Below, piece after piece: positions 26,089-36,552 of a DNA stretch of 64,000 nt. This DNA comes from an uncultured Rubrobacteraceae bacterium (GTDB lineage Bacteria > Actinomycetota > Rubrobacteria > Rubrobacterales > Rubrobacteraceae). The stretch's first letter is position 1, and the number at the start of each line of letters is the position of its first letter. The stretch covers positions 45,216-109,215 of the forward strand of contig CADCVE010000037.1 in NCBI GenBank assembly GCA_902806065.1. The letters run 5' to 3'. The notes beneath the pieces are model-generated. The model ran no database searches, was not told where the DNA came from, and saw nothing but the letters and a program-made list of their open reading frames with translations. A program made the translations under genes and the position numbers.

Positions 26089-26307
26089 CTAGCGGCGGAG
26101 GAACAGGTTGAGGATTACAGTGAGTACTATGGAGACGAGGATCATAAACCCTATCGGCGCGTAGACCGTGAGGTTGCCGCGCCGTAGGACGAGATCCCCC
26201 GGCAGCCGGTCGAACCCGAAACGCCCGAGCAACAAGAAGATACCGCCGAGCACCAATAGCACGACGGCCCCGCCGATGAGAAGTTTTCCTATTCCTTCCA
26301 AACTCAC
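26089..26307 (-). CDS. DUF2905 family small membrane protein
   Basis: 72 residues with two membrane helices. It begins MSLEGIGKLLIGGAVVLLVLGGIFLLLGR, has the family segment FDRLPGDLVLRRGNLTVYAPIGF, and ends in a basic FLRR. DUF2905 genes typically sit next to queA or ruvB in Gram-positives, and here it precedes queA by 22 bases. The function is unknown. It marks the break point of the ancestral ruvB-queA junction. Confidence 0.88.
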   Translation of the reverse strand: MSLEGIGKLLIGGAVVLLVLGGIFLLLGRFGFDRLPGDLVLRRGNLTVYAPIGFMILVSIVLTVILNLFLRR

Positions 26308-26424
26308 GCCTTTATTCTAAGCGCAGGTACGCGAAGAGCCAACGAAGCACGCAGTCTCTGTGTTGCTCGTGGAAACGTGGGCGGCTAATATTCTTCATGA
26401 GGGAAACGAGAGAGAGTAGGATCT

Positions 26425-28248
26425 ATGCATCGAGCTTTCGCGGTTGCCACGCTGACACTGCTGCTCGCAGGCGCCACCGTCGGTGACGCGTCGGCGGTCG
26501 AAGGCTCGCAGTTCAGGGAGGCGGTACGCAGCAACGGCGGTATCATCGCCTCTGAATCGCCCGCTGCCTCCGCCGCCGGTCTGGAGGTGCTGGACGCTGG
26601 CGGCAACGCCATGGACGCGGCGGTAGCCTCGACCTTCGCTCTCGGCGTCGCCCGTCCGCAGTCTTGTGGCCTTGGCGGCGGCGGTTTCCTGGTCTACCGG
26701 GGAGCGAATGGCGAGGTGGCGGCCCTCGATTTCCGCGAAACAGCGCCTGCCGCCGTAACACCAGAAACCTTCGCCGGGCAGGGCCTGTACAAGACCTTTA
26801 CGGGTCACACCACCGTCGGCGTCCCCGGTACCGTCGCGGGGATGCAGGAAGCGCTCGACAGTTATGGGACCATCGGACTCACCGACGCCATCGCCCCGGC
26901 CGAAAAGCTCGCGCGTGAAGGGTTCGAGGTGCCGAAGTCTCTCTCCGAAGAGATGGGGAACCACGTGAGTCGTCTGCGGCTCTTCCCGGAGACGGCGGAG
27001 CAGTTCCTCGTTGGGGGTGAGGAGCCATATCCCGAAGGTTCCATTCTCGTCCAGCCCCGGCTCGCGGAGACACTTGCCTTGATCTCCAAACAAGGACCAA
27101 ACGCTTTCTACGAGGGCTACATCGCGGAGAGCATCGTCGAGGAGATGGAGAACGAGAGTAGCTTCGAGGGCGATGAGGGTCTGATGACCGCGGACGACCT
27201 CGCCTCTTACCGGGCGGTGTGGCGCGAGCCGCTAATTGGTGACTACCGGGGGCGAGAAGTCATCACGATGCCGCCGCCAACCTCGGGCGGTATCGCTGTC
27301 GTCGAGATGCTCAACATCCTCGAAGGCTTCGACCTGGCAAGCGAAGGCCAATCCTCGGCAGACACCCTGCACCTCCTGGCTGAAGCCCAGAGGCTCGCCT
27401 TCGCCGACCGCAACGAGTACGTCGCCGATCCCGATTTCGTGGACGTGCCTACCGAGCAGCTCACGGACAAGGACTACGCGGAGAGCAGGGGGGCGGAGAT
27501 CGACCCCGAACAAGCGGCTGCTCACAAGGCTGGAGACCTGAACGAGGCCGGGCAATCTCCCGGCGAGGACGAGAATACCGAGGGCAGCACCACCCATCTC
27601 TCGGTCATCGACGCCGACGGCAATGCCGTGGCACTCACCTGCACCATCGAGCAGACCTTCGGGAGCGCCGTGGTCGCGGAGGATACGGGGATACTCCTGA
27701 ACAACGAGCTAACAGACTTCACCGGCCCTGGTACGGCCAATGAGCCGGAGCCGGGCAAGCGTCCGCGGTCTTCGATCAGCCCTACCATCGTCGTCGAGAG
27801 CGGGGAACCGGCGCTCGTCGTCGGCGCGGCGGGCGGAGCCCAGATCATCATGGGCTCGCTCCTCGCCATCGTCAACACCGTAGACTTCGGCCTCGACCCC
27901 GCTCAGGCTATAGACGCCGAGCGCCTCGACGCTCAGTCAGAGACCAAGATGAACCTCGAACAGGGTCGTGTCTCACCACAGGCCCTGGCCGACCTCACCG
28001 CGCGTGGACACACCATCGAGCGCCGCGAGGGTGAGTACGCCAAGCTCCCGCGCGTTCAGGCCGCCGGCACGGACCCCGACACCGGAGAGCGCCTCGCCGC
28101 CACCGACCCGCGCAGCGGAGAACCGGCGTCGGTCGGCCAGGGCGGTGCGTCCCAAGGCGAGCGCGACAGCCTGCCAAAGACCGGAGGCCCTCCCCTGTTG
28201 TGCCTCGTGGGAACGCCGCTCTCGCGCTGGCTCGCGGTCTGCCGATAG
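26425..28248 (+). CDS. ggt: Gamma-glutamyltransferase
   Basis: 607 residues, Ntn-hydrolase. A signal peptide (MHRAFAVATLTLLLAGATVGDASA) precedes the heavy chain. The self-cleavage and catalytic Thr is T389 in GSTTHLSVIDADGN. GIIASESPAASAAGLEVLDAGGNAMDAAVA and GCGLGGGGF-type segments (SCGLGGGGFLVYRG) confirm the family, as does the late PRSSISPTIV. It cleaves glutathione or poly-gamma-glutamyl compounds outside the cell. The tail after GGASQGERDSLPKTGGPPLLCL carries LPKTG followed by a weak hydrophobic stretch and an arginine, which could be a cell-wall sorting signal; this is tentative. Confidence 0.93.
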   Translation: MHRAFAVATLTLLLAGATVGDASAVEGSQFREAVRSNGGIIASESPAASAAGLEVLDAGGNAMDAAVASTFALGVARPQSCGLGGGGFLVYRGANGEVAALDFRETAPAAVTPETFAGQGLYKTFTGHTTVGVPGTVAGMQEALDSYGTIGLTDAIAPAEKLAREGFEVPKSLSEEMGNHVSRLRLFPETAEQFLVGGEEPYPEGSILVQPRLAETLALISKQGPNAFYEGYIAESIVEEMENESSFEGDEGLMTADDLASYRAVWREPLIGDYRGREVITMPPPTSGGIAVVEMLNILEGFDLASEGQSSADTLHLLAEAQRLAFADRNEYVADPDFVDVPTEQLTDKDYAESRGAEIDPEQAAAHKAGDLNEAGQSPGEDENTEGSTTHLSVIDADGNAVALTCTIEQTFGSAVVAEDTGILLNNELTDFTGPGTANEPEPGKRPRSSISPTIVVESGEPALVVGAAGGAQIIMGSLLAIVNTVDFGLDPAQAIDAERLDAQSETKMNLEQGRVSPQALADLTARGHTIERREGEYAKLPRVQAAGTDPDTGERLAATDPRSGEPASVGQGGASQGERDSLPKTGGPPLLCLVGTPLSRWLAVCR

Positions 28249-28327
28249 ATACGCCCGCCACACTGACTTCGCAACGTTCCGTGGGCTCCAGATCCCCATA
28301 ATGCCACCGGAAGAGTAGATGGGCTTC

Positions 28328-28822
28328 CTAAGAGTCGAGTTCCGCGAGAAGTCCCTTCAAATCGAGGTGCTCGGTGACCATCGCCAGGCCGCCGTTTTTG
28401 TCGTAGGGCCACTCCTCTTTGGAGCGGTCCCAATATAGCTCGACGCCGTTGTCGTCCGGGTCACGGAGGTAGAGGGCCTCGGAGACGCCATGATCCGAGG
28501 CGCCGTCGAGCGGGTACTCCGCGTCCACGAGCGCTCTTAGTGCCTTCGCCAGCTCGCGGCGTTCAGGGTACAGGATGGCGAGGTGGAAGAGACCGGCGGC
28601 TTTGCGGGGAGCGGGTGGGACATTACGTCCGGCCCAGGTGTTCAGGCCGATATGGTGATGGTACCCGCCCGCGGAGAGGAAGGCGGCGTCCTCGCCGTAC
28701 CGCTGGGTGACCTCGAAACCTAGCAAGTCGCGGTAGAAGCCCAAAGCGCGCTCGATGTTAGCCACTTTGAGGTGGACGTGCCCGATGCGCGTCCCCGGAT
28801 GTATGCGTGCCTCGTTCATCAC
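28328..28822 (-). CDS. VOC-family (glyoxalase/dioxygenase fold) protein
   Basis: 164 residues of two paired VOC modules. IGHVHLKVANIERALGFYRDLLGFEVTQ begins with a metal-binding His, GGYHHHIGLNTW gives the second His, and LYLRDPDDNGVELYWDR has the closing Glu. This resembles CatE-like ring-cleavage enzymes or glyoxalases. The C-terminus is short for a CatE, so a single-unit protein of unknown substrate is likely. It converges with ggt. Confidence 0.87.
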   Translation of the reverse strand: MMNEARIHPGTRIGHVHLKVANIERALGFYRDLLGFEVTQRYGEDAAFLSAGGYHHHIGLNTWAGRNVPPAPRKAAGLFHLAILYPERRELAKALRALVDAEYPLDGASDHGVSEALYLRDPDDNGVELYWDRSKEEWPYDKNGGLAMVTEHLDLKGLLAELDS

Positions 28823-28870
28823 AGCCGCCTCCCTTTTCCGTCGCTCTTTGCGGCTCCGGTTTAGATTCTA

Positions 28871-29746
28871 CTACTGTCTTCGAGAGCGACGATTTACGAG
28901 CACGACGCCATATAGCGTTATGGCACCACCCAGGACCGAGAGGACGGTAGGCGTCTCTTCGATCCAGATCCAGGCGATCAGATACGCCAGAACCGGGACG
29001 AGGTAGAGAAAGCTGGCCGCTACAGAGGCGTTCATCCTGGAGAAGGCGTACGCATAGGCGATGTAGCCGATGGCCGTCGGAAACACGCCGAGGTAAACCA
29101 TCGTGAGCGTCGTGCCCGCCGGGGCCACAGTGGCCTGGGCTACGAGGCCCGGTAGATAGACGAGGGACAGGAGCGTGCCGGCCCATATCGCGTAGGTCGT
29201 AAAGGCCAGAGCACCGTACTTGCTCAGGTACGGCTTTTGGAAGACGAAGTAAACGCTCACGCAGACGGCTGAGAGCAGGACCATAAAGGCCCCGGGGTCG
29301 AGCGAGAAGCCCTGCCCTTCGCCGAGCGAGATCAAGGCAGCCCCCGTGAAGCTCAAGCCTAATCCGACCCAATTGCCCAACCCGAGCCTCTCACGCAAAA
29401 AGGCTGTCGCCAACAGCGCGGTGAAGACCGGGGCGGTAGCTATGAGCACCCCCGCCGCCCCAGCGGTCACCGTCAGCTCCCCGTAATTGAGCGACGCGTG
29501 ATAGACGGCAAAGGCAAGGAACCCCAGGAGAAAGATCACCGGCAGGTCCCGGACCTCTGGCAATCGCATCCGCGTGGCCGACGCGTAGAGGGCGAGCGCC
29601 ACGGAGGCCACACCGAGCCGGAAGAGCGCCACCTGCCCCGGCCCGTAGTCCTCGAGCCCGACCCGGATACCAGCGTATGCCGAAGCCCAGAGAAGCACCA
29701 TAACCCCGAGTGCCGCGAGAACCCTCCACTCGAACCATTCCCTCAC
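28871..29746 (-). CDS. EamA-family transporter (DMT superfamily)
   Basis: 291 residues with ten hydrophobic segments in two EamA repeats. LLWASAYAGIRVGLEDYGPGQVALFRLGVASVAL opens the first repeat, and LGLGLSFTGAALISLGEG links to the second (LSAVCVSVYFVFQKPYLSKYG). The C-terminal helix ends in basic residues. Such proteins export metabolites or amino acids; the substrate is not known. It sits just upstream of the VOC gene on the same strand, with 48 bases between. Confidence 0.92.
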   Translation of the reverse strand: MREWFEWRVLAALGVMVLLWASAYAGIRVGLEDYGPGQVALFRLGVASVALALYASATRMRLPEVRDLPVIFLLGFLAFAVYHASLNYGELTVTAGAAGVLIATAPVFTALLATAFLRERLGLGNWVGLGLSFTGAALISLGEGQGFSLDPGAFMVLLSAVCVSVYFVFQKPYLSKYGALAFTTYAIWAGTLLSLVYLPGLVAQATVAPAGTTLTMVYLGVFPTAIGYIAYAYAFSRMNASVAASFLYLVPVLAYLIAWIWIEETPTVLSVLGGAITLYGVVLVNRRSRRQ

Positions 29747-29976
29747 GCTCCCATTCTAGGACATCTCCAAGGCCCACCTGAGGTGTGCGCCAACAAGCCG
29801 GGGGCGGACACCAGAGATGGCAGTTTGATTACGAAAAAACCACCACTTCTTGTAGTCGCTTGTAATTGGTATGTAAGACCATACGCCTTATTGGTAGCAT
29901 CATTCGAATACCGCGCGACGCTAAAGGTCTTTGCTCTTTGTACCGATAAACAAAATAGCGGACAGGAGCAGACAGC

Positions 29977-30270
29977 GTGACAAGATCTAAGAACAGAACT
30001 TCTAGCCAATGTTGCAGGCGTCTAACGACCGCGATTACGACCCTCGTAGCCGTTCTGCTGCTCTCGTGGGCTGCTCCAGCCTATAACGTTACCGCCACGA
30101 TCTCCGAGGAGAAGACGATAGGGTCACTGTCGATGATCGAAAAGACCCTTAGCGTTTCGGAGGCAAGTGCTCACAGGGGAAGCAAAGCCCACAACAGAAA
30201 GCATCGAAGGCAAACGCCTCCCCCCAGTACGCCGCCCTCCATGATCAGCCCTAAGGCAAGCGGAAGCTGA
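29977..30270 (+). pseudogene. N-terminal fragment of G8-domain secreted protein, ended by an in-frame TGA
   Basis: 97 codons from GTG at 29977: a basic N-terminus and a signal helix (RLTTAITTLVAVLLLSWAAPAYN), then a Pro/Ser/Lys-rich linker to KASGS and the stop TGA at 30268-30270. Reading straight on in the same frame gives SDPAIWGNNPPQADAAVTIPAG, the opening of a G8 domain. Family members have Trp before SDPxxW, so TGA (in place of TGG) stands exactly at a conserved Trp. The fragment and the next entry therefore form one interrupted gene of 884 codons. GGAGCAG at 29963-29969 serves as ribosome site. Confidence 0.75.
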
Positions 30271-32628
30271 TCTGATCCCGCTATCTGGGGTAACAACCCT
30301 CCGCAGGCGGACGCGGCGGTCACTATACCCGCCGGTATAGAGGTTGTGCTCGACGAGAGCCCGCCGGGGCTGAAGAGCTTGCAGATCGACGGCACGCTCG
30401 TCTTCGAGGACAAGGACCTGGACCTCGAAGCCGACTGGATCATAGTCCACGGCAAGCTCCGGATCGGCACGGAAGAGATGCCTTTCGAGAACCGCGCCAC
30501 CATCACATTGACCGGCGACGACTCAACCGAGAACGTCATGAGCATGGGGACCAAGGTGCTCGGCGTAATGGGCGGGACGCTGGACCTGCACGGAGAGTCG
30601 CGCCCGGGCTGGACCAGGCTGAACGCGACCGCCGAAAAGGGATCCAACGAACTCACCCTCGAGGACGCCTCCGGCCTGCGCGCCGGAGATGAGATAGTGC
30701 TCGCCTCGACCGACTACGACCAGTCCCAGGACGAGGATTTCACCATCACGGCCGTCTCCGGTAACACCGTCACCCTAGATCATCCGCTGGAACGTCAGCA
30801 CTGGGGAGAGACGCAGACCTTCGACGGCGGCACCGTGGACGAGCGGGCTGAGGTCGCGCTGCTCTCGCGCAACGTCACCGTCGAGGGAGAGGAGGCTTCG
30901 AGCGCAAACGGCTTCGGCGGCCAGATCATGGTGATGAACGGCGGGCAGGCCCGCGTCGAGGGCGTCGAGCTCGCCCGGATGGGCCAGAAGAACGTCTTGC
31001 GGCGCTACCCCATCCACTTCCACATGCTCGGCGACGCGGGCGCAAACTCCTACCTCAAGAACTCCAGCCTGCACAATACCTTCAACCGCTGCGTGGTCGT
31101 CCACGGGACGAACCAGCTCGCCGTGCAGAACAACGTCTGCTACGACCACGTCGGCCACGGCTACTTCTTCGAGGACGGGGCGGAGATCGACAACGTGCTG
31201 ACCGGTAACCTCGGCCTCAAGACTAGAAAGCCCCCTGAAGGGGAGCGGCTCCTGCCGAGCGACGCGAACCCGGCGACTTTCTGGATCACCAACCCCGATA
31301 ACACCGTGCGCGGTAACGTCGCCGCCGGCTCGCAGGGCAACGGCTTCTGGCTCGCCTTCCCCGAGCACCCGACCGGGCTCTTCGCCAGCGTCAAACCCTC
31401 CGAGGCCGCCAAGATCTGGCCGCGCCGCACGCCCCTCGGCGAGTTCTCGGGCAACGCCGCCCACTCCAACGACGGCGACGGACTACACGTCGACGGCGGC
31501 CCGAAGCCCGACGGCACGACCGAATCTACCTTCTACAACCCGCGCGAGAACCCGTCCGACACGAAATCCCCCCCGGTAACCGCGGAGTTCCGGGGCTTTA
31601 CCGGCTACAAGAACCGCGGCGAGGCCGTGTGGCTGCGCGGCAGAAACCACCGGCTCGTGGAGGCAACCCTCGCCGACAACGCCATCGGTGCGACCTTCGC
31701 GTCGGAGGAGAGCATACTATACGACTCGCTCGTCGTCGGCGAGACGGCGAACAAGGGTAACCCACGCTCCTGGGAGACAAAGGGCGAGGATGAGCGCGCC
31801 CTGCCACGCTACTGGGAGGCGGACTTCCCCATCCGGGGCTACGAGTTCTACGACGGCCGGGTGGGGACGGAACGTACGAGCTTCGTGAACTTCACGCCCA
31901 ACGCCCAGCGGAAGGCGAGCGGGCTCGGCTACCTCCTCTCCAACGCCTTCAGCATCCACCCGAAGAACTTTGCCACGGCTTTACGCTTCGTGGACGCGAA
32001 CCCGGTCTACCTGCCGGACCCCGAGAGCGGAATGGACGGCGACGCCTCCGCCGTCTTCCTCGACACCGACGGCTCGGTGACAGGCACGGCGGGCCGGATG
32101 GTGACCACGAACAACCCCTTCTTGTTGAACTCGTCCTGTGAGTCTAAGACTGATTGGAACGCCCACGTCTGCGAGGCCGACTACGCCTCCCTATGGGTCG
32201 AGACGCTGGACGGAGATCCACAAGCCATAAAGCCGCTGACGTTGAAGCGCGACGACGGAGAGACCCAGACCCTTATGGGTTGCTGCGGTGAATCGACCGA
32301 GGCGCTGTCGAGCGTCTTCACCGACCAGGACTACGAGGTTGCCTTTAACGGGAGCACGCCCTCGGAGGCACGCTTCGTGCTGTGGCGGGGCCGGGACCAC
32401 TGGGTACGCTTGAGCTTCGACTACCCGGTCGCGCCCAGGGTCACCAAGTACGACTGTGACCTCGACGACACCAACGGTTGGTGCGAGGGAGCCGCCAACA
32501 GCCTCGACGAGTTGGACGATGCGACCGGATCCAGCTACTACTACGACGCTGCGACGGAGAAGCTCTACCTCAAGATCGTCTCCAACGGCTACGACTGGGA
32601 GGAGCTCCAGGTAGAGCCAGCGCCGTAA
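30271..32628 (+). pseudogene. G8-domain / right-handed beta-helix secreted protein (main part after TGA)
   Basis: 785 intact codons follow the TGA; a gene caller would restart at GTG 30346, which would cut the G8 domain and has no proper ribosome site. The G8 domain (DGTLVFEDKDLDLEADWIIVHGKLRIGTEEMPFENRATITLTGD) leads into a CEMIP/TMEM2/PKHD1L1-like beta-helix: RRYPIHFHMLGDAGANSYLKNSSLHNTFNRCVVVHG and NNVCYDHVGHGYFFEDGAEIDNVLTGNLGL. The C-terminal 180 residues, with five or more Cys, may form a disulfide-stabilised module. Animal relatives bind or cleave hyaluronan; the bacterial substrate is unknown. Without readthrough this part would have no signal peptide. Confidence 0.8.
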
Positions 32629-32712
32629 GCAGCAGGTTCTCCGATATGCCAGAGGGTTTCCGGGGTGCTATCCTGCTCTAGCAACGCCCGTAGGGATAGA
32701 TAGGAGAACCTA

Positions 32713-34401
32713 GTGGAGACCACCGACGTTCGACACAAGAGCCGTACGATCCTCGAAGGCCGCGACCGCGCCCCGGCCCGCTCGTACCTCAAAGGTATGG
32801 GCTTCTCCGAGGAGGATCTCAATAAACCAATAGTCGGGGTGGCTCACTCCTGGATCGAGACGATGCCCTGCAACTTCAACCAGCGGCGTCTCGCCGAGCG
32901 TGTGAAGGAAGGTGTCCGGAAGGCGGGCGGCACCCCGATGGAGCTGAACACCATCGCGATAAGCGACGGCATCACCATGGGCACCGAGGGGATGAAGGCG
33001 AGCCTGGTCAGCCGCGAAGTCATAGCGGACTCTATAGAGCTGGTCGGGCGCGGGCATATGTTCGACGCCGTGGTCTCTATCGTCGGCTGCGACAAAACGC
33101 TTCCGGGGGCGGCGATGGCGCTGGTGAGGCTCGGGGTACCGGGCATCGTGGTCTACGGCGGCTCGATAGCTCCAGGACGCTTCAAGGGCCGGGACGTGAC
33201 GATACAGGAGGTCTTCGAGGCGGTCGGGGCGAACGCGGCGGGCCGCATGAGCGACGAGGACTTGAAGGAGATCGAGGACAGCGCCTGCCCCGGAGCCGGA
33301 GCCTGCGGCGGCCAGTTCACCGCGAACACGATGGCGATGGTCCTGGAGTTCCTGGGCCTCTCCCCGATGGGCTCCGCGAGCCCACCCGCGAACGACCGGC
33401 GCAAGGACGAGGTCTGCGTAGAGGCGGGCGAGCTGATCATGGACCTGCTAAACAGAGGCTTGACGCCGGCTGACATCCTGACGCGCGAGGCGTTCGAGAA
33501 CGCTATCGCGGCCGGAGCGGCAACCGGCGGCTCCACGAACCTCGTACTACACCTGCTCGCGCTGGCCCGCGAGGCGAACGTCCCGCTGGACATAGATGAC
33601 TTCGACCGGGTAAGCGAGCGGACCCCAATAATCGCCGACCTCAAGCCCGGCGGGCGATACACCGCCGTGGACCTTGACCGGGCCGGCGGCACGCGCTTTC
33701 TGGGCCGCCGCCTCATCGAAGCGGGCCTCGTGGACGGCTCGCAGATGACCCCCACTGGCAAGACCATCGCCGAGGAGGTCGAGGGCGCGGAAGAGACCCC
33801 GGGGCAGGACGTGATCGTGCCGGTAGAGACTCCTCTCAAGGAGACCGGCGGCCTCGTTATCCTCAAGGGAAACCTCGCCCCCGAGGGGTGCGTGGTAAAG
33901 GTCGCGGGCTACACCCGGCTGCGCCACGAGGGTCCCGCGCGCGTCTTCGAGTCCGAGGAGGAGGCGATGGAGGCGGCACAGGACAACCGCATCGTCGAGG
34001 ACGACGTCGTGGTGATCCGGTATGAGGGACCCAAGGGCGGACCGGGCATGCGCGAGATGCTCGGCGTGACCGCCGCCCTCGTCGGCCAGGGCCTCGGCGA
34101 ATCCGTCGCCCTGCTCACCGACGGCCGCTTCTCTGGCGCAACACGCGGCTTGATGGCCGGCCACGTGGCCCCCGAAGCCGCGCATCGCGGCCCCATAGCA
34201 GCACTGAGGGAGGGCGATAGGATCACGCTGGACGTGGAGAACCGCACGCTCTCGGTGGACCTCTCCGACGAAGAGATAGAAGACCGCCTGAAGGACTGGA
34301 GAGACCCGCAACCTCGCTACGAAACCGGCGTCTTCGCTAAATACGCCGCCCTGGTCTCCTCCGCCTCCGAAGGCGCGGTAACCAGACCGGACAACAAGTA
34401 A
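32713..34401 (+). CDS. ilvD: Dihydroxy-acid dehydratase
   Basis: 562 residues. Third enzyme of the branched-chain amino-acid pathway, using a Fe-S cluster. The cluster cysteines are in [16 protein letters not shown] and [57 protein letters not shown] is the typical C-terminal motif. GTG at 32713 has AGGAG at 32700-32704. No other ilv gene is near. A strong hairpin follows at 34413. Confidence 0.96.
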   Translation: METTDVRHKSRTILEGRDRAPARSYLKGMGFSEEDLNKPIVGVAHSWIETMPCNFNQRRLAERVKEGVRKAGGTPMELNTIAISDGITMGTEGMKASLVSREVIADSIELVGRGHMFDAVVSIVGCDKTLPGAAMALVRLGVPGIVVYGGSIAPGRFKGRDVTIQEVFEAVGANAAGRMSDEDLKEIEDSACPGAGACGGQFTANTMAMVLEFLGLSPMGSASPPANDRRKDEVCVEAGELIMDLLNRGLTPADILTREAFENAIAAGAATGGSTNLVLHLLALAREANVPLDIDDFDRVSERTPIIADLKPGGRYTAVDLDRAGGTRFLGRRLIEAGLVDGSQMTPTGKTIAEEVEGAEETPGQDVIVPVETPLKETGGLVILKGNLAPEGCVVKVAGYTRLRHEGPARVFESEEEAMEAAQDNRIVEDDVVVIRYEGPKGGPGMREMLGVTAALVGQGLGESVALLTDGRFSGATRGLMAGHVAPEAAHRGPIAALREGDRITLDVENRTLSVDLSDEEIEDRLKDWRDPQPRYETGVFAKYAALVSSASEGAVTRPDNK

Positions 34402-34412
34402 ACCTTGCATAA

Positions 34413-34445
34413 GGCCCGAACCGGGGAGTTGCCCCGGTTCGGGCC
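34413..34445. terminator. Hairpin terminator between convergent genes
   Basis: A perfect 14-bp stem (GGCCCGAACCGGGG and its complement at 34432-34445) with a 5-base loop lies 11 bases after the ilvD stop. There is no U-tract on the plus strand, only an A-rich run, so it would be a non-canonical terminator, as is common in actinobacteria. It separates ilvD from the convergent DUF6328 gene. Confidence 0.7.
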
Positions 34446-34678
34446 TGAAAAAGAAAAAGATCCGGGCCAGCATACCCTGCCGCGTATAAGCGGCCGCCGG
34501 CCCGGTCCACAACACCGAAGTGTGGTGGGTTTTTATCCGACTAGTCCATCGGACTCTTCCCTCCTACACGGGTTGCAGTGACACTCGGGATAGTACCACC
34601 TCTTGCGATCTCCTGTCTACACCTTTTAAGATATTTTTGCTCCCGGCCTCTTCCGAGGTGGGGGTTCTCCCGGTGGGG

Positions 34679-35185
34679 CTAGCCGCCGTTCGGCATGTGG
34701 TTGATAGGTAGGATAAACCACACGTAGATAAAGAAGGCGGTGATGGCGACGGTCACGGCTAAGGCGGCTGTCGAACCGAACAGGACGTCGGTGACCACGA
34801 ACATCGTACCCACTATCGCCGGTACGAGCATTGTGAGACCCCAAATCGCCAGCCGGTTCGCGACCCGTAAACGGCGTTCTCTTTCTTGCTTGCGCCATAG
34901 CAGCCTGTGATGGGCCGAGGGCGCCAACAGCAAGCCCGCCGAAAGCGCCGTACATACCAGAACCCCGAAAAACACCGCTTGCTGTAACGGGCTCACGCTC
35001 TCAAACCGGGCCGAAAAAGGCACCGTTAGCAGAAACGCGAATAGTACCTGTACCCCCGGCAACACCACTCGCAACTCTTGCAGAAGCTCACCCAACTCTC
35101 GCGCCCGGCGCTGGTTTCCATCCTCTCCTGTGCTCCGCCCCGCTTGCTCCCCGATCTCCATGCCACTCAGCTCCCTCTGTGACAT
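34679..35185 (-). CDS. DUF6328 family membrane protein
   Basis: 168 residues: a charged N-terminus to about residue 38, then four membrane helices (LPGVQVLFAFLLTVPF, AVFFGVLVCTALSAGLLLAP, IWGLTMLVPAIVGTMFVVTDVLF and ALAVTVAITAFFIYVWFILP). RARELGELLQELRVVLPGVQVLFAFLL is the segment by which I place it in this family. Function unknown. It is convergent with ilvD and divergent from the DedA-like gene. Confidence 0.8.
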   Translation of the reverse strand: MSQRELSGMEIGEQAGRSTGEDGNQRRARELGELLQELRVVLPGVQVLFAFLLTVPFSARFESVSPLQQAVFFGVLVCTALSAGLLLAPSAHHRLLWRKQERERRLRVANRLAIWGLTMLVPAIVGTMFVVTDVLFGSTAALAVTVAITAFFIYVWFILPINHMPNGG

Positions 35186-35405
35186 TTAACTTTCATGTAA
35201 CATTCATTCTACACCTCCGGAGAGAGATCGAACAAAACGAATCAAGTCGGGACAGTCAGGCGCAGCGGCACACGAGGGCGGGGCCGGGTAATGTTACGGG
35301 TAATGTGCGCTCGCACCATGCAGCCATAGCGCGAGTAGAGATCTCTATAGGAGACTGGACGGAGGTAGCCGTGGAAACGGTAGCACCCGGTAGAAAAAGG
35401 ACGAC

Positions 35406-36545
35406 ATGCCAGGTTCGATAGCAAGGCACAGCTTTCTGGCAATCCTGCTTGCGGTCATGATCGAGGAACTGGGCATTCCCTCGCCGATACCGACGGACGT
35501 GATGATCGTCTTCGCCGGGACTACAGTCGGGAGGTCCGCGGCTTATCTAGGACTGTACTTCGTGGCACTGACTTTCGCGTCAGCGCTCGGGGGGAGTGTA
35601 CTGTACGCGATTGTGCGTCGCGGGGGACGTCCGTTGGTGGACCGCTATGGTCGCTATGTTCACCTGGGACCCGAGAAGCTCGCGCGGGCCGAGGCGTTGA
35701 TACAGCGTGGCGGCTGGGGGAGCATCGCCATTGGCAGGATGATCCCAGGTGTACGCTACGCCACGGTAATCACCTGCGGCCTGTTGAAAGTGCCGTTTTG
35801 GCGCTACTTCACGGCGCACCTCGCCGGCTCATCAGTGTACGTGGCCGCTTTTCTGGGGCTCGGGGCGTTCTTTGGTCCGGGTATCGTGGAGCGCGTGCAC
35901 CTGCCGGCGGAAGCGTTGCGTCTGATCTGGCTCCTACCGCTCGCGTTTGGGTTGCCGCTTCTGATCTTGCAGTGGGGCCGGCGCGTCCACCCCCGGATGC
36001 CCACGGGCTCGTCACGCGGGCGCATGATAAGCGCGGCGCTCCTCGGGGGGTTCGCCGGCACCATCGCGCTCACCTCCACAAACGCCGCGACTACTACCGT
36101 GGCGGATCTGCTGGGACTCTCGCACCCGCTGAACGTCGCTTACTCGCTACTCGGCTGGATGTTGCTCGGGATTCGATTGGAGGTAGGGTTCACCTTGCTG
36201 CTACTGTACGCCATCCTCCTGTCGCTGCTAATAGCCCTGCCCGCGCTCTACTACGGACTGGTGCTACCGTACCTCGCACCTCGCGGAGCGGCATCCCGTG
36301 GAGCGACCCCGCTCCGGCAGGTCCTCGGTCTCTCCCTGCTCGTCCTCGGGTTCTTCGGGGTGGTCTTTCTATCCTCACTGCTGGTGGAAGACGCCGGCTC
36401 GCTGAGAGGTTGGTGGGAGACGGGCGGCCCGATCATGCTCCTCGGAGCGGCGGTCGGCGTCGTACTCTACGCCTCGACCGCCGTCTACGGCCGCGCCCTG
36501 GCCATCACAATGGCCCCAAGCCTCCGCCGCAACGAGCCAAAATGA
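35406..36545 (+). CDS. DedA/SNARE-associated family membrane protein with C-terminal extension
   Basis: 379 residues. The first 200 match DedA: MIEELGIPSPIPTDVMIVFAG, then FASALGGSVLYAIVRRGGRPLVDRYGRYV, and GRMIPGVRYATVITCGLLKVPFWRYFTAHLAGS. The family flips polyprenyl phosphates or phospholipids across the membrane. A second half of about 170 residues has four to five more helices (LLGGFAGTIALTSTNAATTTVADLL, LGLSLLVLGFFGVVFLSSLLVE), not usual for DedA. The gene ends eight bases before the convergent App1-like gene. Confidence 0.87.
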   Translation: MPGSIARHSFLAILLAVMIEELGIPSPIPTDVMIVFAGTTVGRSAAYLGLYFVALTFASALGGSVLYAIVRRGGRPLVDRYGRYVHLGPEKLARAEALIQRGGWGSIAIGRMIPGVRYATVITCGLLKVPFWRYFTAHLAGSSVYVAAFLGLGAFFGPGIVERVHLPAEALRLIWLLPLAFGLPLLILQWGRRVHPRMPTGSSRGRMISAALLGGFAGTIALTSTNAATTTVADLLGLSHPLNVAYSLLGWMLLGIRLEVGFTLLLLYAILLSLLIALPALYYGLVLPYLAPRGAASRGATPLRQVLGLSLLVLGFFGVVFLSSLLVEDAGSLRGWWETGGPIMLLGAAVGVVLYASTAVYGRALAITMAPSLRRNEPK

Positions 36546-36552
36546 GGCGCCG

